From positions 172,139 through 236,138 of the forward strand of contig CANTFK010000673.1 of NCBI GenBank assembly GCA_947646735.1: a DNA stretch of 64,000 nt, in the 5' to 3' direction. The first letter of the stretch is position 1. Each line of letters opens with the position of its first letter. Shown here piece by piece: positions 11,401 to 21,668 of this stretch. Both the position numbers and the translations under genes were made by a program. This DNA comes from Peronospora farinosa (taxonomy: Eukaryota; Oomycota; Peronosporomycetes; Peronosporales; Peronosporaceae). The notes under the pieces are model-generated. The model searched no databases, was not told where the DNA came from, and worked only from the letters and a program-made list of their open reading frames with translations.

Positions 11401-12095
11401 TATTGAATCCTGCACGTGCGTACTCAAAGGCTACAATCATCCGTACGTTCGAGGGTAAGCTGCGATTCCAGTATCAACTACGCAATTCGTTCCGTGCCAT
11501 GTGGGCTTCTCTTCGTCACTGGCGTCGTGACTTCGAGCATCAGGTACTTGCTGGCGCACATAGTGTGGGGCTCGTGGAAAGTCCCGCATCAACGACGCCG
11601 CTGTCTGATGCGCTGGCGGTTGTAACGCAACCGTATCAAGGGCAACAATTCCGTCTAGGAGAGGAGACTCGGGGTGAGCAGCAAAGAGAGGAGCGGGAAG
11701 GCGATGAAAGTATCGAGAATGTAGCAGTTTTTGGTCGATTATGTCAAGGACTGCCCATTGATTATTCTCTGCAAGAGAATGAGATCGAGATTGCGAACGA
11801 GTATTTATTTGCATTGACGGCACACGTCATTTATTGGAGCAACCGTGACGCGAGTCTGTTTGTAGCGCAGAAACTCATTTTGGAACCGGCCATTGAAAAT
11901 TGGCCTGCTAGTGAACATGAGGTGACACTGGAGGGTTCAGATTACGAGACGGCTGCTAAATGTGAGCAAAGTGGCAGTGACGAAGTAGCGACATGTAGTG
12001 AACATGGAGATGATACAAAGGTGCAGGAAAAAGAGGAGGCAACAGCTTCGTCAGAAGTGTTTTTGGACGGTGAGTTGGATGTCCCAAAGTGTTGA
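8457..12095 (+). CDS. DDHD-domain phospholipase (PA-PLA1 type)
   Basis: A 1212-residue frame from ATG 8457; the longer open frame begins at a TTG in a poly-Pro run and I reject that start. About residues 300-440 contain a WWE-like region (FPIWFYKK, WIEF, RKFRWYQRQ, RWVFAQ). The catalytic domain follows: LVLIVHGIGD at about 600, EFLPIEWHSKL, VLDVLFFMSP, and the nucleophile motif SIIAHSLGS at about 758 (Ser in G/A-H-S-L-G). A Lys/Ser-rich insert (about 785-920) precedes the DDHD part: LFCFGSPVGLFL, NIYHPYDPVAYRIEP and YLFALTAHVIYWSNRDAS. Animal relatives (DDHD1, DDHD2, SEC23IP) hydrolyse phosphatidic acid or other phospholipids at Golgi/ER membranes. The long polar insert and acidic C-terminal tail are lineage additions. 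No introns are evident. Confidence 0.9.
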   Translation: MYHVAEMVRDARHDMATRHDDTSHGFLWNTLAAFTPFPFLFSLCGQISSSLVRRAPELVKQAAGATRDCVVDAASHSHDQMVELRLTCTRTGQRVFYRMKSQVETAKLPSLLIPVQHQVAVPLLRGMEGLAQFVTSEELPELYFVAKNSMRRSFLLRHLVLPPLGAAESVVRYVVIFPSYIVFPSRAEIENRTDLFLEGSTTRVQSLVEHLYSATEVLDQHLSMVQWNILGRGPYESLSVARRSEVIRSVHQRMRTIASHFKLFEFLATIKLQNEMLYGDLQREFPDVGGVPLTPKQIASNKILTVELAEQDENTFPIWFYKKIDVSSGNGQVLPSGLNKRSKAIPSDTRHAANPNQSTQLNSNPTTTGAGGSGGWIEFPAHEGRRLERKFRWYQRQKSKVAGPIGPSRIVLVDEGRHEVDLETMRMMPVYWPALEEIAVCRSRWVFAQRNYGLAPYNPEAAAVLESAFVYYLGLYPLEKQRLMDIEAKKPRGLFSSRNSLNEAVLAARVEKDCTLRIPVEGHLVEFKGAQDIMQYKRLLAGTTSFTSKRRVYRGDPRVRADPTNLQLWKDAMECNVLTSEPLKVTEDDKDIEEEIEHLVLIVHGIGDALKTLDLINVVSLRSIIDCSTTLRELNREALRSAHFAHLGGKDAEKNAKGDDKAASRRPCVEFLPIEWHSKLHMEGLDQLIRDVTLPAIPKLRELANDTVLDVLFFMSPLFHQVILDEVAKEMNRVFLLFQSRHPGWMEPRASGKKRKKVSIIAHSLGSIICFDILNHQDVYMQQPRSTPCTDDEGGSDEEDVAIGNSRESKDDSNMCTGNDGDAELLTDNMFGFDAAVANTTLKRRSRSMLEMSNTNRTCDQENACQKSQEASSKTPTTGRTGRKKSSTTPRHKKTMPKKTKFAKKHKASGCATAQPAGIGAVSLVPKLAFDVEDLFCFGSPVGLFLNVRGQKLNREFQLPRCRRLFNIYHPYDPVAYRIEPILNPARAYSKATIIRTFEGKLRFQYQLRNSFRAMWASLRHWRRDFEHQVLAGAHSVGLVESPASTTPLSDALAVVTQPYQGQQFRLGEETRGEQQREEREGDESIENVAVFGRLCQGLPIDYSLQENEIEIANEYLFALTAHVIYWSNRDASLFVAQKLILEPAIENWPASEHEVTLEGSDYETAAKCEQSGSDEVATCSEHGDDTKVQEKEEATASSEVFLDGELDVPKC

Positions 12096-13303
12096 ATAGA
12101 TGGTGATGCCAATGTTGTAAAAAGACAAGAGAATGCAGGAAAATATGGAGAATGTAGTGAATGAATTGGTCTCATTTGCGATTGCCGTGTCAAACGCTGC
12201 ATCCAAGGCGACTCAAGTGATCATGCCCAGAGCTGATACGTATCAGAAGGGGATGTCCTGCGGCGTAATCACTCGTGTCCTGACTCCACCGAGATGTGCG
12301 AGGTTTATTGCCAATATTTAAAGCTAGTCAGCGACTTCACTTCTGTCCCACTTGTTGCTGATACTTTGAATGCAATTCGATGGACCCCTGGAAGTATTTA
12401 CTGAAGGATCAGCAACCGATTGACTAGTTTGGCTTTCTTAGTATCAACACATCATCGAGTTTTTCATGGGGGGGGGGGTTCGAACCACAGCCATCTTGAT
12501 AGCCGAGAGTTGGTCCGTAGTTAGCGACAAGATGATCATTCTTCTTCCCAATGCTTTTGTATAGAGTTACAGGATCGAATGGCAAAGGCCCGGCATCTCC
12601 ATTGAATGCAAAGCAGCGTCTAGTTTTCGCCTTGTTTCTATGTTCTATCAGCATTCTCCTCGCGTAACGACAGTGAAGCAGTCTCGTCTTCGTGGTCTTT
12701 CTCCCTTGTCCCTTGTCCCCATGTAACGGTTTTTTAAGGCAGAGATGGGAAGATCCATCCAGATACGAGCACATCAATGAAGGCGATCCCCAATCAAACC
12801 ATGCAATTGAGACGGCTTAGCGTAGCACCCCAGCTGCCGCTGCACAGCTCAGTGATCACTTTGTTGTAGTTACTACAAGTGTAAAGTCCATGTGTATCGT
12901 CTGGTACGATTGCTGCCATCGACGTATCTCTGGTCTTGAATGGCACCATCACTGCCAGCTCGGACAACGTGCACGTCGGTCTTGAATGGTGCTCAGCCAG
13001 TCCAGAGGTAGGAAAACATTATGATGGGGTTTGCCGTGTGTGACGCGGCGGACGGCACTCGTCCCTTTTTTCTTGCGTTGCTGCTGTCACGTCCGTCTGT
13101 CCCCCGTCCGCCCGTCCGATGCTCAGGGAAGAGTGTCCTCTCCGGCAGCCGATCAGTAAGAGCTGCACCAGCTGAGTAAGTCGTGATGCTCATTTCCTCT
13201 CTTTCTCTGTCGGAAGCTCGTCACGGGCGTACGACCGACTGACACTGTGCTACAAAAGAGAGAGAGAGACTACGAGGACAGAAGAGGTGGAGTGCCCAGA
13301 GCC
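12096..13303. other. Intergenic region, no supported gene
   Basis: About 1.2 kb between the DDHD gene and the next plus-strand gene. Only short frames of poor coding character are present, including a 117-codon minus-strand frame at 12424-12777 crossing a G-run. The last 100 bp before ATG 13304 contain a GAGA run. Promoter and 3' UTR sequence of the flanking genes is the likely content. Confidence 0.5.
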
Positions 13304-14626
13304 ATGGCCACGCTTCAACTCGAACATCCTTCAACTCGAGTCAGATGCGACCAAGACAACAACGACTCGACAGACAGCTACTGGCACTTTGACTGTCGCT
13401 GGACATTCATTCCCGCTTCAGCTGACCCGACCGGTGAAAGCGTGCACCAAACTGGCACCGGATACAGCTCTAATAACGCTGGCGATGGACCGGAAAAGAC
13501 CCGTGACCGGAAAAGTTGGTTCCCTCGTTTCAAGTCCAACTGGCTGGGCACGTTCCGTTCCAAGCAAATGTTCCCCTGCTGTGAGTGCGCAGTGGTGTCT
13601 TCTCCCAGCAACAGCTCAGTCTTGACTCAATCTGGACGCTACAAGGGCGCCGAGGGCAAGCACTGCCGGTGCGGGAAGGACCAATGGCACTATGCCAAGT
13701 CTGTCGAGGAGGCCGAGTACAATCGTCGCATGGCAATCAGCAAGGCTCTTGGTGGCATGCGCTACGACGAGGCCGTGCTGCGACTGCGTAGCATGGGCCA
13801 ATCCGAGCTCGACTTTAAGCCGTCCGAGTTCACGGCCGACCATGAGTCTCCTCCACAGCAGCGCAGCATCCGTGACTTCACCCCGTCGTCCTTGTCTTCG
13901 TCTTCATTAAGTTCCAACCCGCCCAAGCGAGCTCGGAGTGTGTCAAGCGGCCCGCTCCCTGCGTCCACCTCTCGATCATGTGCTGCACCGCAGCTCATGA
14001 AGCCTGAATTACCAACGTTGTCTGCAATGCCTTATCAAGCTTATGGCTACGAGAACTCGACTAAGCAGTACGGAGCCTACAATTCCGGGTACGGCAACAA
14101 CAGCATCGAGTATGCGCTAGCGGTGCAGCCGCAACCAAATGCGTACGAACAACTCACGCCGGCGCCCTTTGGAGATGAAGAGGGTTTTGGTGAGCTACTA
14201 CAGGGCATCCTAGAGGACGATTCTCGAGTTGCAACAGGTACCAATATGGGTCCCAATTTAAATCATTCCAACTCGTTTGCGGCCGGCCGCAACTGCTATT
14301 ACGCTGGAGCTTCTAGCAACCATGTCGCCCCGCTGAAGCGAACAATGAGCATGCCGTCGTACGCCATGACATCATCCTGTTCACCTCGCGAGGTCGGCGT
14401 GGAGCAGGCATACTATGCTGATGCGAATCGCCGATCGAGCTTGAATCTGGGTGTGCCATCATTGTACACCAATTACCGCCCTGCACCACACCAGCAGCCT
14501 GTGTTGCAGCAGTTTTCTTATCAACAACAACAGCAGCAGCACCCACACACGGAGCAGCAGTACAGTCGGCCGCTGTCCATGACGCCCAGCATGGCAACTG
14601 TCACTTCGACCTCATTTTCAACATGA
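13304..14626 (+). CDS. Hypothetical Ser/Gln/Tyr-rich protein
   Basis: Start set at ATG 13304 in a GCCATGGCC context; the open frame extends 19 codons upstream only to a GTG. The 440-residue product has a Cys-containing segment (MFPCCECAVV, then HCRCGKDQWHY, about residues 87-130) followed by a conserved-looking helix (NRRMAISKALGGMRYDEAVLRL). The rest is low complexity: a Ser/Pro tract with KRAR basic patch near 205-225, Tyr/Asn/Gly-rich sequence, and a Gln-rich C terminus. The architecture suggests a nuclear regulatory protein with a small folded N-terminal core. I do not recognise the family. It is convergent with the hydrolase gene downstream, 178 bp between stops. Confidence 0.65.
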   Translation: MATLQLEHPSTRVRCDQDNNDSTDSYWHFDCRWTFIPASADPTGESVHQTGTGYSSNNAGDGPEKTRDRKSWFPRFKSNWLGTFRSKQMFPCCECAVVSSPSNSSVLTQSGRYKGAEGKHCRCGKDQWHYAKSVEEAEYNRRMAISKALGGMRYDEAVLRLRSMGQSELDFKPSEFTADHESPPQQRSIRDFTPSSLSSSSLSSNPPKRARSVSSGPLPASTSRSCAAPQLMKPELPTLSAMPYQAYGYENSTKQYGAYNSGYGNNSIEYALAVQPQPNAYEQLTPAPFGDEEGFGELLQGILEDDSRVATGTNMGPNLNHSNSFAAGRNCYYAGASSNHVAPLKRTMSMPSYAMTSSCSPREVGVEQAYYADANRRSSLNLGVPSLYTNYRPAPHQQPVLQQFSYQQQQQQHPHTEQQYSRPLSMTPSMATVTSTSFST

Positions 14627-14804
14627 GCATTATCAGCAGCCGAGAGGGCTTAGCGTATAGTAACTAGTTCAAGTAGCTGAATAGCGTAATGGGAAAGAGC
14701 TCAGGGTGAAGTCTCTATGTAAATACAAGCGGCCCTGTCCGTGCGTGCGCTGTTTGACTGTCTACTGACCGGTCGGCTTTCACTTCCATCCATTCCTTCG
14801 TTAT

Positions 14805-15841
14805 TTACACCTTCGACGGTACAGCCACAAATTCCCGGCTCTGTGTGAGTTTGTCATCGGGCTCCTGCAAGAAGGTCTCAAGCAATGTGTTAAACCGCTC
14901 GGCTTCGGACAGCACAAGGTCATTCCCACCTTCAGGTACCACGCTCAGTCGAGAATGCATGATGCGCTCGCTCAAGTACTCGCCGTGGAATAATGGCACA
15001 AACTTGTCCTTTTCGCCGGAAACCACAAGTGTCTTGCACTTGATATGGGGCAGATGGCCGCAGTACAAGTCACCACCATCTTCACGCTCAACTTGACGTA
15101 ATGCCTCCACCATTTCTGCAGTACGACGCACCAGAAACGTCATTCACGATAAGCCCATCGACTCAAAAGACCAACATCAGCACTTCTAGTCATAACGTAC
15201 CGGTCCACTTGTCCTGCAGACTATCAACACCACACTTGGCTTCAGCAGTCTCGCGCATCTCTTTTGGCCACGAGTCTACATCCTTATACTCCTCCATATC
15301 CTCCAAATCCTCATCACTAACGAACGCCTGCAGCAGATCCGAACGTAGCCCACAACAAAACAATCCTCAGTCTTTAGAGCTACAATCTGGCCAGTGTAAA
15401 AACACGTACATTGCCATTGACCAGCACAAGTCGCGTCACTCTCTCGGAGTGTTTAGCCGCCAGCACAGCACCCACATTGGCACCGTGGCTACAGCCCAGC
15501 AGCGAGAATTTCTCAAGCTTCAGCGCGTCAGCAGCACGCAAAACTTCATCGACATCACGTTCAATACGTCGACTCCCAAATTCTGTTTCTGGTAGACGTG
15601 GTTCTACGCCGTAAAGCGCAAAACTGCGCGTGAGCTGCTCACTGGTGAATTGGAGACGGAAGTCTCGAGCCACAGAGCCAAACGTGGACGGTAGACACAG
15701 TAATTTTTGTTGCGTTAAAACAACTGATGAAGGTGCTACTGCAGAGAGAGAGGAACCATTGATACCCACAGGTAGCTGTAAAGTACGGAAGGTTGCGGGG
15801 ACAGCACAGAAGTGACGAAGCAGTGGACGGAGTGACGGCAT
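14805..15841 (-). CDS. BPHL-like alpha/beta hydrolase lacking the expected catalytic His
   Basis: Three exons, 15841-15406, 15365-15201 and 15115-14805, join to 912 nt (303 codons plus stop) with matching phases and GT-AG introns of 40 and 85 nt. The frame is open 12 nt further to a TTG; ATG 15841 is preferred. The nucleophile elbow is intact (LLGCSHGAN, G-x-S-x-G near residue 130) and so is the acid region (VVSGEKDKFVP). In valacyclovir hydrolase (BPHL) the catalytic His lies in a PEGKHNLH segment; here that site reads VPEGGNDLVLS with no His. A single C-to-A change could produce the Asn. The N terminus is Arg/Leu-rich and could target mitochondria, as in animal BPHL. Confidence 0.82.
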
Positions 15842-15853
15842 GAGGTCGAGCAA

Positions 15854-16021
15854 TTGATTATGAAAGGATGGGTTGGTCTCTAATTCTAGAGCTTGGTTCT
15901 TAGCTTTTATGTACTTTTAATATTAAGGATATCAAGACACATGACTCCTTTTTAATGAAACCAATGATGCGGTTTGACGCCATCGGTGAATCCGTTTCGT
16001 GCGCGTCACCTTAGGATTTAA
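15854..16021. other. Gene-to-repeat boundary, no gene
   Basis: Upstream flank of the hydrolase gene running into the first transposon scrap. A/T-rich, no coding frame seen. The hydrolase promoter must lie here. Confidence 0.4.
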
Positions 16022-16239
16022 GTACTCGACATGAGATCGACCTGTTACCAGGCACAATATATTGTGTCATGAAGCAGTGGCCACTGCCTCGGGACCAGGT
16101 CGAAGCGATCGACAAGTTCTTTGCCAATCGCCTAGATGCGGCCATGTGAGAAAATCAACTTTTCCTCACAGCTTTTCGACCTTCAGTGTCAGTTGATGCC
16201 AAGGAACTAAAGAGATTCCTAGGGCTAGCGGCGTACTTG
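16022..16239 (+). pseudogene. Ty3/gypsy reverse transcriptase scrap
   Basis: Two pieces of RT remain. About 16030-16148 reads HEIDLLPGTIYCVMKQWPLPRD and on to FFANR, aligning with the same segment in E1 and E2. About 16197-16240 reads DAKELKRFLGLAAYL, which belongs after the RT core. The central RT, including the catalytic DD box, is deleted. The scrap ends abruptly at 16240 where an LTR-like block begins. Confidence 0.75.
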
Positions 16240-18350
16240 TGTGGTGGAGTGGGGTCTTAAAACGGTGTGATTAGACCCCAAACCACTCACTGTGCCGGAC
16301 TGCCGACTGTCATAGGGGACCGCGTATGGACCTTCTTTCACCTTGTGTACCCGTCGGCTGGCAGGTTGCACTCTTCGAAAGAGAGCTTGGTGAGGATGTA
16401 GATGTCTGTCTTGTACGAGGTAGACCTGGGGGCCTCGAGTGGATATGCTTCACTCGGTGGGCCGGTAAGTGCCACTCGACCGAGTTGATAATGGACTTAT
16501 AATCTAAATCTTCAGGGAGCTGGTTGTTCCTGGCCTTTTCCTTGGTTGTCTTAGAGGTGTTAACGAACTGACCTTTACTTTGCTCCCGAACCTTTAGATG
16601 GAAGAGACTGCTTTCGATAGCGGGTCTTTGGGGGGGGTGTGGGATTCGCAAAATTGCTGATGCGACTACAACTCTCCACTGGCGCCCGGACGACCGACTA
16701 CCGGAGGGGGTACCCCGATTCCGTGTATATAGCCTCTCTCACCTTGTGTACCCGTCGGTAGGGCGGGTTGCTCTCTTCTCGGTAGACTTGAGTCGATGTT
16801 GATCCTAATCGGGTTAGGGATAGGGGGTTTTGGTGATCTTTTGGAAATCTTCACAAGATCGACCGAGTACTTGTTTGTTGATCGTACCAATAGATCCCAA
16901 TAGTCCAATAAGGCGAAGCTTGAATCTTCTGACCACTTGAGCAGAACCTTCTGACCACTTGATCCGTCCTGCACTTGCATGCCTTGTCCTTACTTGTTAT
17001 TTCTTCGTCCGATCGCAGTTGAGTTATTGTGTCGAGAGTTCCTTCACCTGGCCAAACAATCCAGGGTGCACTTGTAGTCGATATTCTCGGCGTTGGGAGG
17101 CCAAATATCCTGCCCGGAATAGAGAATTCGACACGTGTACTTAGAAGCAAATTAAACTCTGTTTAATATTAATCAATCAAATACCAAAACCTATGATCTT
17201 GCCTATCTGTAGCTCAGGACTATTGCCACGTATCGCCCTTTCGGAATAATCAGATCTTGTAATGGGTCCACTCCAATATCGCCGCGATCTGGATCGCTAC
17301 CTCGATCGGATCTAATACCATATTTGTATCGGATCGCGGTACTTTTTTTAGTATTGGATCGCGGTACTAGTAATTAGTATCGGATCGCGGTCCGCCGGAT
17401 CACGACTTAACCTCTTCACCGTTTCTCGGGATATGTGAGATGGTCCATCTATATGACATGTCATGTCCACCTCATTCCAGTCTACCATAGCGACGTGATC
17501 CACACCAGACCGTCTTCCACATACTTGGATGTACCAATCCTCCTTCTTAGCGATCGCGTTCACGCGGATCGCCATCGAAAAATACCGGAGATCGCAGTTG
17601 CGTAGTTCTAGGCCATATTTAACTCCACATAGAATCGCGAACTCTACCATTCACTGTTTTCCATCCTATTTTCCATCATCTCGAAATCTCTTCTGCGGGA
17701 TCGCGATTCATCAATATTAGCCACTTCGGACTTAACCGAAATTATGTGATCACACTTTGCCAGATTCACTCTTTCGCTTCGCCACACTACTCAAGACAAA
17801 CCCATAGGCCAAATATATCCTGGGGTTCTATTCGCACTTGAGTCTACCCCACACGACTGTATTCATCGAGTAAGTCAAATTATATCCCTTCCCCGGAACA
17901 GGTGGGCAGATCGAAACAAGTTTCTTTGAGCGTGACGAAGTCCAGGTAAATCGCAAATTGAGTAGTATTTAAAAATAGTCCTATCCTTCAACTTATTCAC
18001 TCTATACTTGCCTAAAGACCTAATTCCCTGTGTTGACTGGTCAGGAGTGGCTACACCTCGAGGTACCCAGGTCTACCGATGTGGTACTGAGACCTTATGA
18101 CGAGGGACCCAGGACTACCAATGAGGTACCCAGGTCCATCGATGAGGGACTCAGATCTACAAATGAGGAGACCGTGGTCTACTTCTTTCGGTACCGTTAA
18201 ACCAGTACCCTGATAATGATCTCCCCTTTGTTGGTCCTGCACATTCTCAGCCACAACTAGTCACTTCACTCCGAGGTCCTCTTTCTTTCGGGTCCCTTCT
18301 CCCTGGCGCGAGGTCCTTGTCCCTTCATTCAATTGCCCTTCGATTCTCCA
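16240..18350 (+). repeat. LTR and leader relic of the E4 gypsy family
   Basis: Starts TGTGGTGGAGTGGG and is homologous, in the same orientation, to 54757-56880 over several stretches (16643-16980, 17020-17760). From about 17790 it instead matches the reverse complement of 63390-64000, including the segment with ATCGCAAATTGAGTAGTATTT and a short version of the GGTCTACC/GAGGGACC minisatellite (18050-18180). It therefore looks like a plus-oriented 5' LTR plus leader of the family whose minus-strand pol lies at 58-63 kb. Single-base and short indel differences are many, so the copy is old. Confidence 0.6.
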
Positions 18351-18839
18351 CATTTTAAAAAGCACTTCACCACAGGTGATCCCGAAAACGACATTTTTCG
18401 AATATCCAGCGCTGTCTTCGCCAAATTTTCGGTCGGGGATGCGCGTGTCGCGATAGCTGGCGTCAGACTCCTGTCTTGATATACGCGGCGTACTCTAAGG
18501 TGTCTCTCCAGAATTGGAGCGGCAGCCGGCTTGCGAAGATCATGCTGCGCGCCACGTTGAGTATCGTCCGATGCATGCGCTTGGCGTTGCTGTGCGACGC
18601 TTGTTCCGCGCTTCGCTGACTTGTCGCGCTACTCCTATGCGCTGACAGAGCAGACCAACGTTCTTACTCACCGCCGCCGTCTGTTCGCAAGACGTGTGTC
18701 TTGCATTCGACCATTAGTTCAAAATAATAAAACGCTTTCGAATTTCTTTGCCGCTTGTCCTTCGTCCGCGACAGGACTTTAAACATTCGTAAGTTTCGTT
18801 TCTTGTGACGCGGTCACCGATGCCTTACCGGCAGCAGGC
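18351..18839. other. Unassigned repeat-like stretch
   Basis: GC-richer sequence between the LTR relic and the copia gag relic. It is full of stops in all frames. It may be leader or LTR of the copia element, but no second copy is present in the window to prove this. Confidence 0.3.
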
Positions 18840-19889
18840 GTAGGCACGCGCTACGGTTGACGCCGCGTATCCTCGCGTCACAGTGCAGCAGCCAGAAGCG
18901 ACAGCGCCAATTCAGCAGCAAGGAGTGCTGTAATTCGCGACACCGACGGCAGTTCAGCTCAGCGCAAGCTCACACTTCGCAAGTTTAACGGCACTGAGCT
19001 GTATTACGGACTGTAATCCGGTTTATATGACTAGTTAAAGACTAACCTGCGACAATTCAACTTGGCCGATGCGTCGTGCGATTTTCGCTGGAGTGAAGAC
19101 GTCAAGGTGAATCTACTCGGTCATTTCCTCGCTGGCACGGCTGAAAGGTACTACCACAAGCAAGTTGACTCTGATGGAACCAACAAGCAACGCTGGACCA
19201 CGTAATGGGACGACTGTTAAATTACGATCACCGCCGGCCAGCCAACAAAACTCTTCGCGCAAAAAAGGACGCAAAGAGATCGTAGGCAGAGCACTTCTTG
19301 TAATGGTAGCCACGCACGAGGTGGAACAGAATCATTGGTGCTAGACAACATTGTCCATCCCGCGTCGCCAAAGCTCATGAACGTCATGAGACCCAAGTAC
19401 GATCCGATACGGGCCGATTACTTGCGACACTCTGAAGTATGTAGCACTTTGCAACATCAATCGAGATTGGTTAATGATCGGTTAGGCGTGAGGTATTTGC
19501 TACGTATGTCAAGGTATCGCCACAGCGCAAAGAGACACGCAGATACTTTTGTGCGGCAAGACGGGTCACATCCAAGCGAATTGCCGCGGCAAAAAAAGTT
19601 GGCGGCGGAAGCCAAAAAAGCAGAGTTGGAGACATGGTGCTTGCAATCAGGTCGCCAACGCTGCTCTTTTGGCTTCCGCCGCCACCTTTCTTCTTGCCGC
19701 GGAAAAATCACGCAAGCGCGGGACCCGAGCTAGATTCAGCGACAAACCTATCGCACATTGATCATCATCATCTCTGTTGCAAGTGACTGTATCCTGTACA
19801 GAGGGTCGATTCGTCACTTGGTGTATGATGCGCCGATGATGCAAGTCGCCGACGACTGCGACCACGAGATTCCTTTAACATCACCAATA
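18840..19889 (+). pseudogene. Ty1/copia gag and start of protease (left half of split element)
   Basis: Decayed gag: KLTLRKFNGTELYYGL near 18965, LLGHFLAGTAERYYHKQ near 19110, then a zinc-knuckle remnant (CGKTGHIQANCRGKK near 19550). The protease start follows in another frame near 19780 (GSIRHLVYDAPMM, then DDCDHEIPL). Frameshifts and stops are numerous. The frame is cut at TTAGA (19890-19894), the target duplication of gypsy E1, and resumes at 27889 with the rest of protease. An inverted duplication of the knuckle region follows the knuckle (separate entry). Confidence 0.7.
19584..19702. repeat. Imperfect inverted repeat in copia gag
   Basis: Arms 19584-19629 and 19655-19702 are near reverse complements (starting CCGCGGCAA, ending TTGCCGCGG) separated by about 25 nt. 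They contain the post-knuckle GGCGGCGGAAGCC segment. A transcript would fold into a long hairpin. Confidence 0.8.
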
Positions 19890-19894
19890 TTAGA

Positions 19895-20484
19895 TGTAAC
19901 TGGACAATGGTTACAATTAATAATTAATGTAAGGTCTAAAAGTATCTATGATTACTTTTGACCTGTCACTTGGGTGCGATACACAAATGTGATTCACCCT
20001 CGTGAACGTGATATCCATTGATGGATTCACATGGGAAGGGATGACGCTACTTGAATCTAGGCATCGCGACGTCCCAAAAGGACGTCATTAGCGAGCTTAA
20101 ATCTACATTTAAGCTCACACGTCAGGATACGCTTCTAAAGAGTCGCGTATCAGCGTTCCGATCTTTACATAAATAGCCAATCGGTAGTTAAGTATATATT
20201 TGGTTATAATTCATTAAATATAGCTCAGTCTTGAATTTGCTAAATCGAAAGCACCGCGCACGAGAAGCTGAAAAATCTTCTGCGTGACGTCGGTGACTTG
20301 TTGTTTAGAAGCTCGTTGCACTCTCGCTGAAGCGAGAGTGCAAATGGTGGTACGATTGCCTAAGCAGTCGACCAACCACACAACCACCCTCGCACGCGAA
20401 GTTAAGACGGTCTAACCGCTTCCTCGCTTGTGCTAAGTGTGCGCTAAGTAGCAAGAGGAAACTTCGTAGAAGTCCCCGTCTACA
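19895..20484 (+). repeat. E1 5' LTR
   Basis: 590 bp, about 15 bp shorter than the 3' copy because of changes near its start. Contains three perfect hairpins: 20068-20086 (7-bp stem), 20093-20116 (10-bp stem) and 20316-20343 (12-bp stem, TGAA loop). Confidence 0.92.
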
Positions 20485-20486
20485 CT

Positions 20487-20496
20487 TGGTAGCCCT
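20487..20496 (+). promoter_or_regulatory. E1 primer-binding site
   Basis: TGGTAGCCCT, two nucleotides after the LTR end. TGG complements the universal tRNA 3' CCA. E2 (52835-52842, minus) and E3 (44745 on) have TGGTAGCA at the same place, so all three use the same tRNA type. Confidence 0.7.
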
Positions 20497-20870
20497 ATTA
20501 GTCCTTCCCACAACCCGTCTCTCTGAGCGTGTGTGTGGTTGAGATGGTCCTCAATATGAACTGGAGTGAATTACGTTACCTCTCTCAACACCATAAAAAG
20601 TTGGCAGAGCATATGGCGCAGAGATTTGGTGAAAAGACCTGGTCAACCTCTTGCATTGTCCTCCTGAGCAACATGTTGCTCAGTTGGAGCAATTTGAGGC
20701 GTTTGTCCTCGGACAGCGCAGAAATGCGTCCGAGGTAAACAGCCAAGCTACGGCTGAGTCCATCAATAAGAACTCAGGATGAGTTTAAACTTGAGCAGGC
20801 ACGGAATGAGGCGTTTAAAAGAAGTGTTGAGACGCTCTCTGCCCGGCCTACTCAACCGAGGCCCATTCGG

Positions 20871-21649
20871 ATGGACCCTCCGAAGTTCGATGGAACTAGC
20901 CCTCACACGATTGTTCACTGGCTATTAGCGGTTGAGCAATGTGGAGTGGCGCAGCTCATCGAAGACGACGCCAGAATGGTGTCGTATGCCATGTCCAACT
21001 TGCGTGGCAAAGCGTCAGAGTGGGCATACTCTGCTCTGATGGCAAATGCTGATGCGTTTCCATCATGGGCGATCTTTAAGGCAACGATTCGCGCCATGTA
21101 TCAGCCGCCTAACAACGAAGTGTTGCTTATGGCGCGCTTCTTTGGAGCACGACAGGCGAAACGCTCTCTGCAAGAGTTTGTGCAGGAGATGCGTTCGCTG
21201 TCGGCGCCCATTAATGGGGAACCGATACCAGAGCGTATCAAGGTGGCCACGTTCATGAATGGACTTAGGCATGGCCCATCGCGTCAGGCCCTTTTCAGAA
21301 AGGTGCCAGCGACGATGGAAGAGGCAATTGACATTGCCTTAGTTGAGGAGCAATCCTACAACAGCGCCTCGGCGACAATTACAGGCCGTCGTCCGAGAGG
21401 TCTGATGCCGCTCCTATGGAGTTAGGCAATGCAGATGTTATCTGCTACAAGTGCGGCAAGCGAGGCCATATGATGGCTCGCTGCTATGCCAAAGCAGCTG
21501 ATGGTGCTAAGTCAGCCAAAAGAAGTCTCCCAACCCAAAGGGTGGTTCGAAGAACCGTGCACGTTGCACGGGTTCAGATTCGACCCCCGATAAGTCGGGA
21601 AATGTGGGAGCGCAGTAGGGGCGGGATTCCCTATTGTCGCGGACTCTGA
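20871..21649 (+). pseudogene. E1 gag with zinc knuckle
   Basis: Capsid part at 20871-21425: MDPPKFDGTSPHTIVHWLL, then RGKASEWAYSAL and the MNGLRHGPSR segment typical of Ty3 gag. A frame change near 21416 leads to the nucleocapsid knuckle CYKCGKRGHMMARC (C-x2-C-x4-H-x4-C) at about 21446-21487. No single frame encodes the whole protein. Confidence 0.85.
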
Positions 21650-21668
21650 AGCTACCCCTAAGTTCAGA

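Noticed and set aside
12424..12777. 117-codon minus-strand frame
   Set aside because: No domain, crosses a G-run, no conserved character; probably chance.
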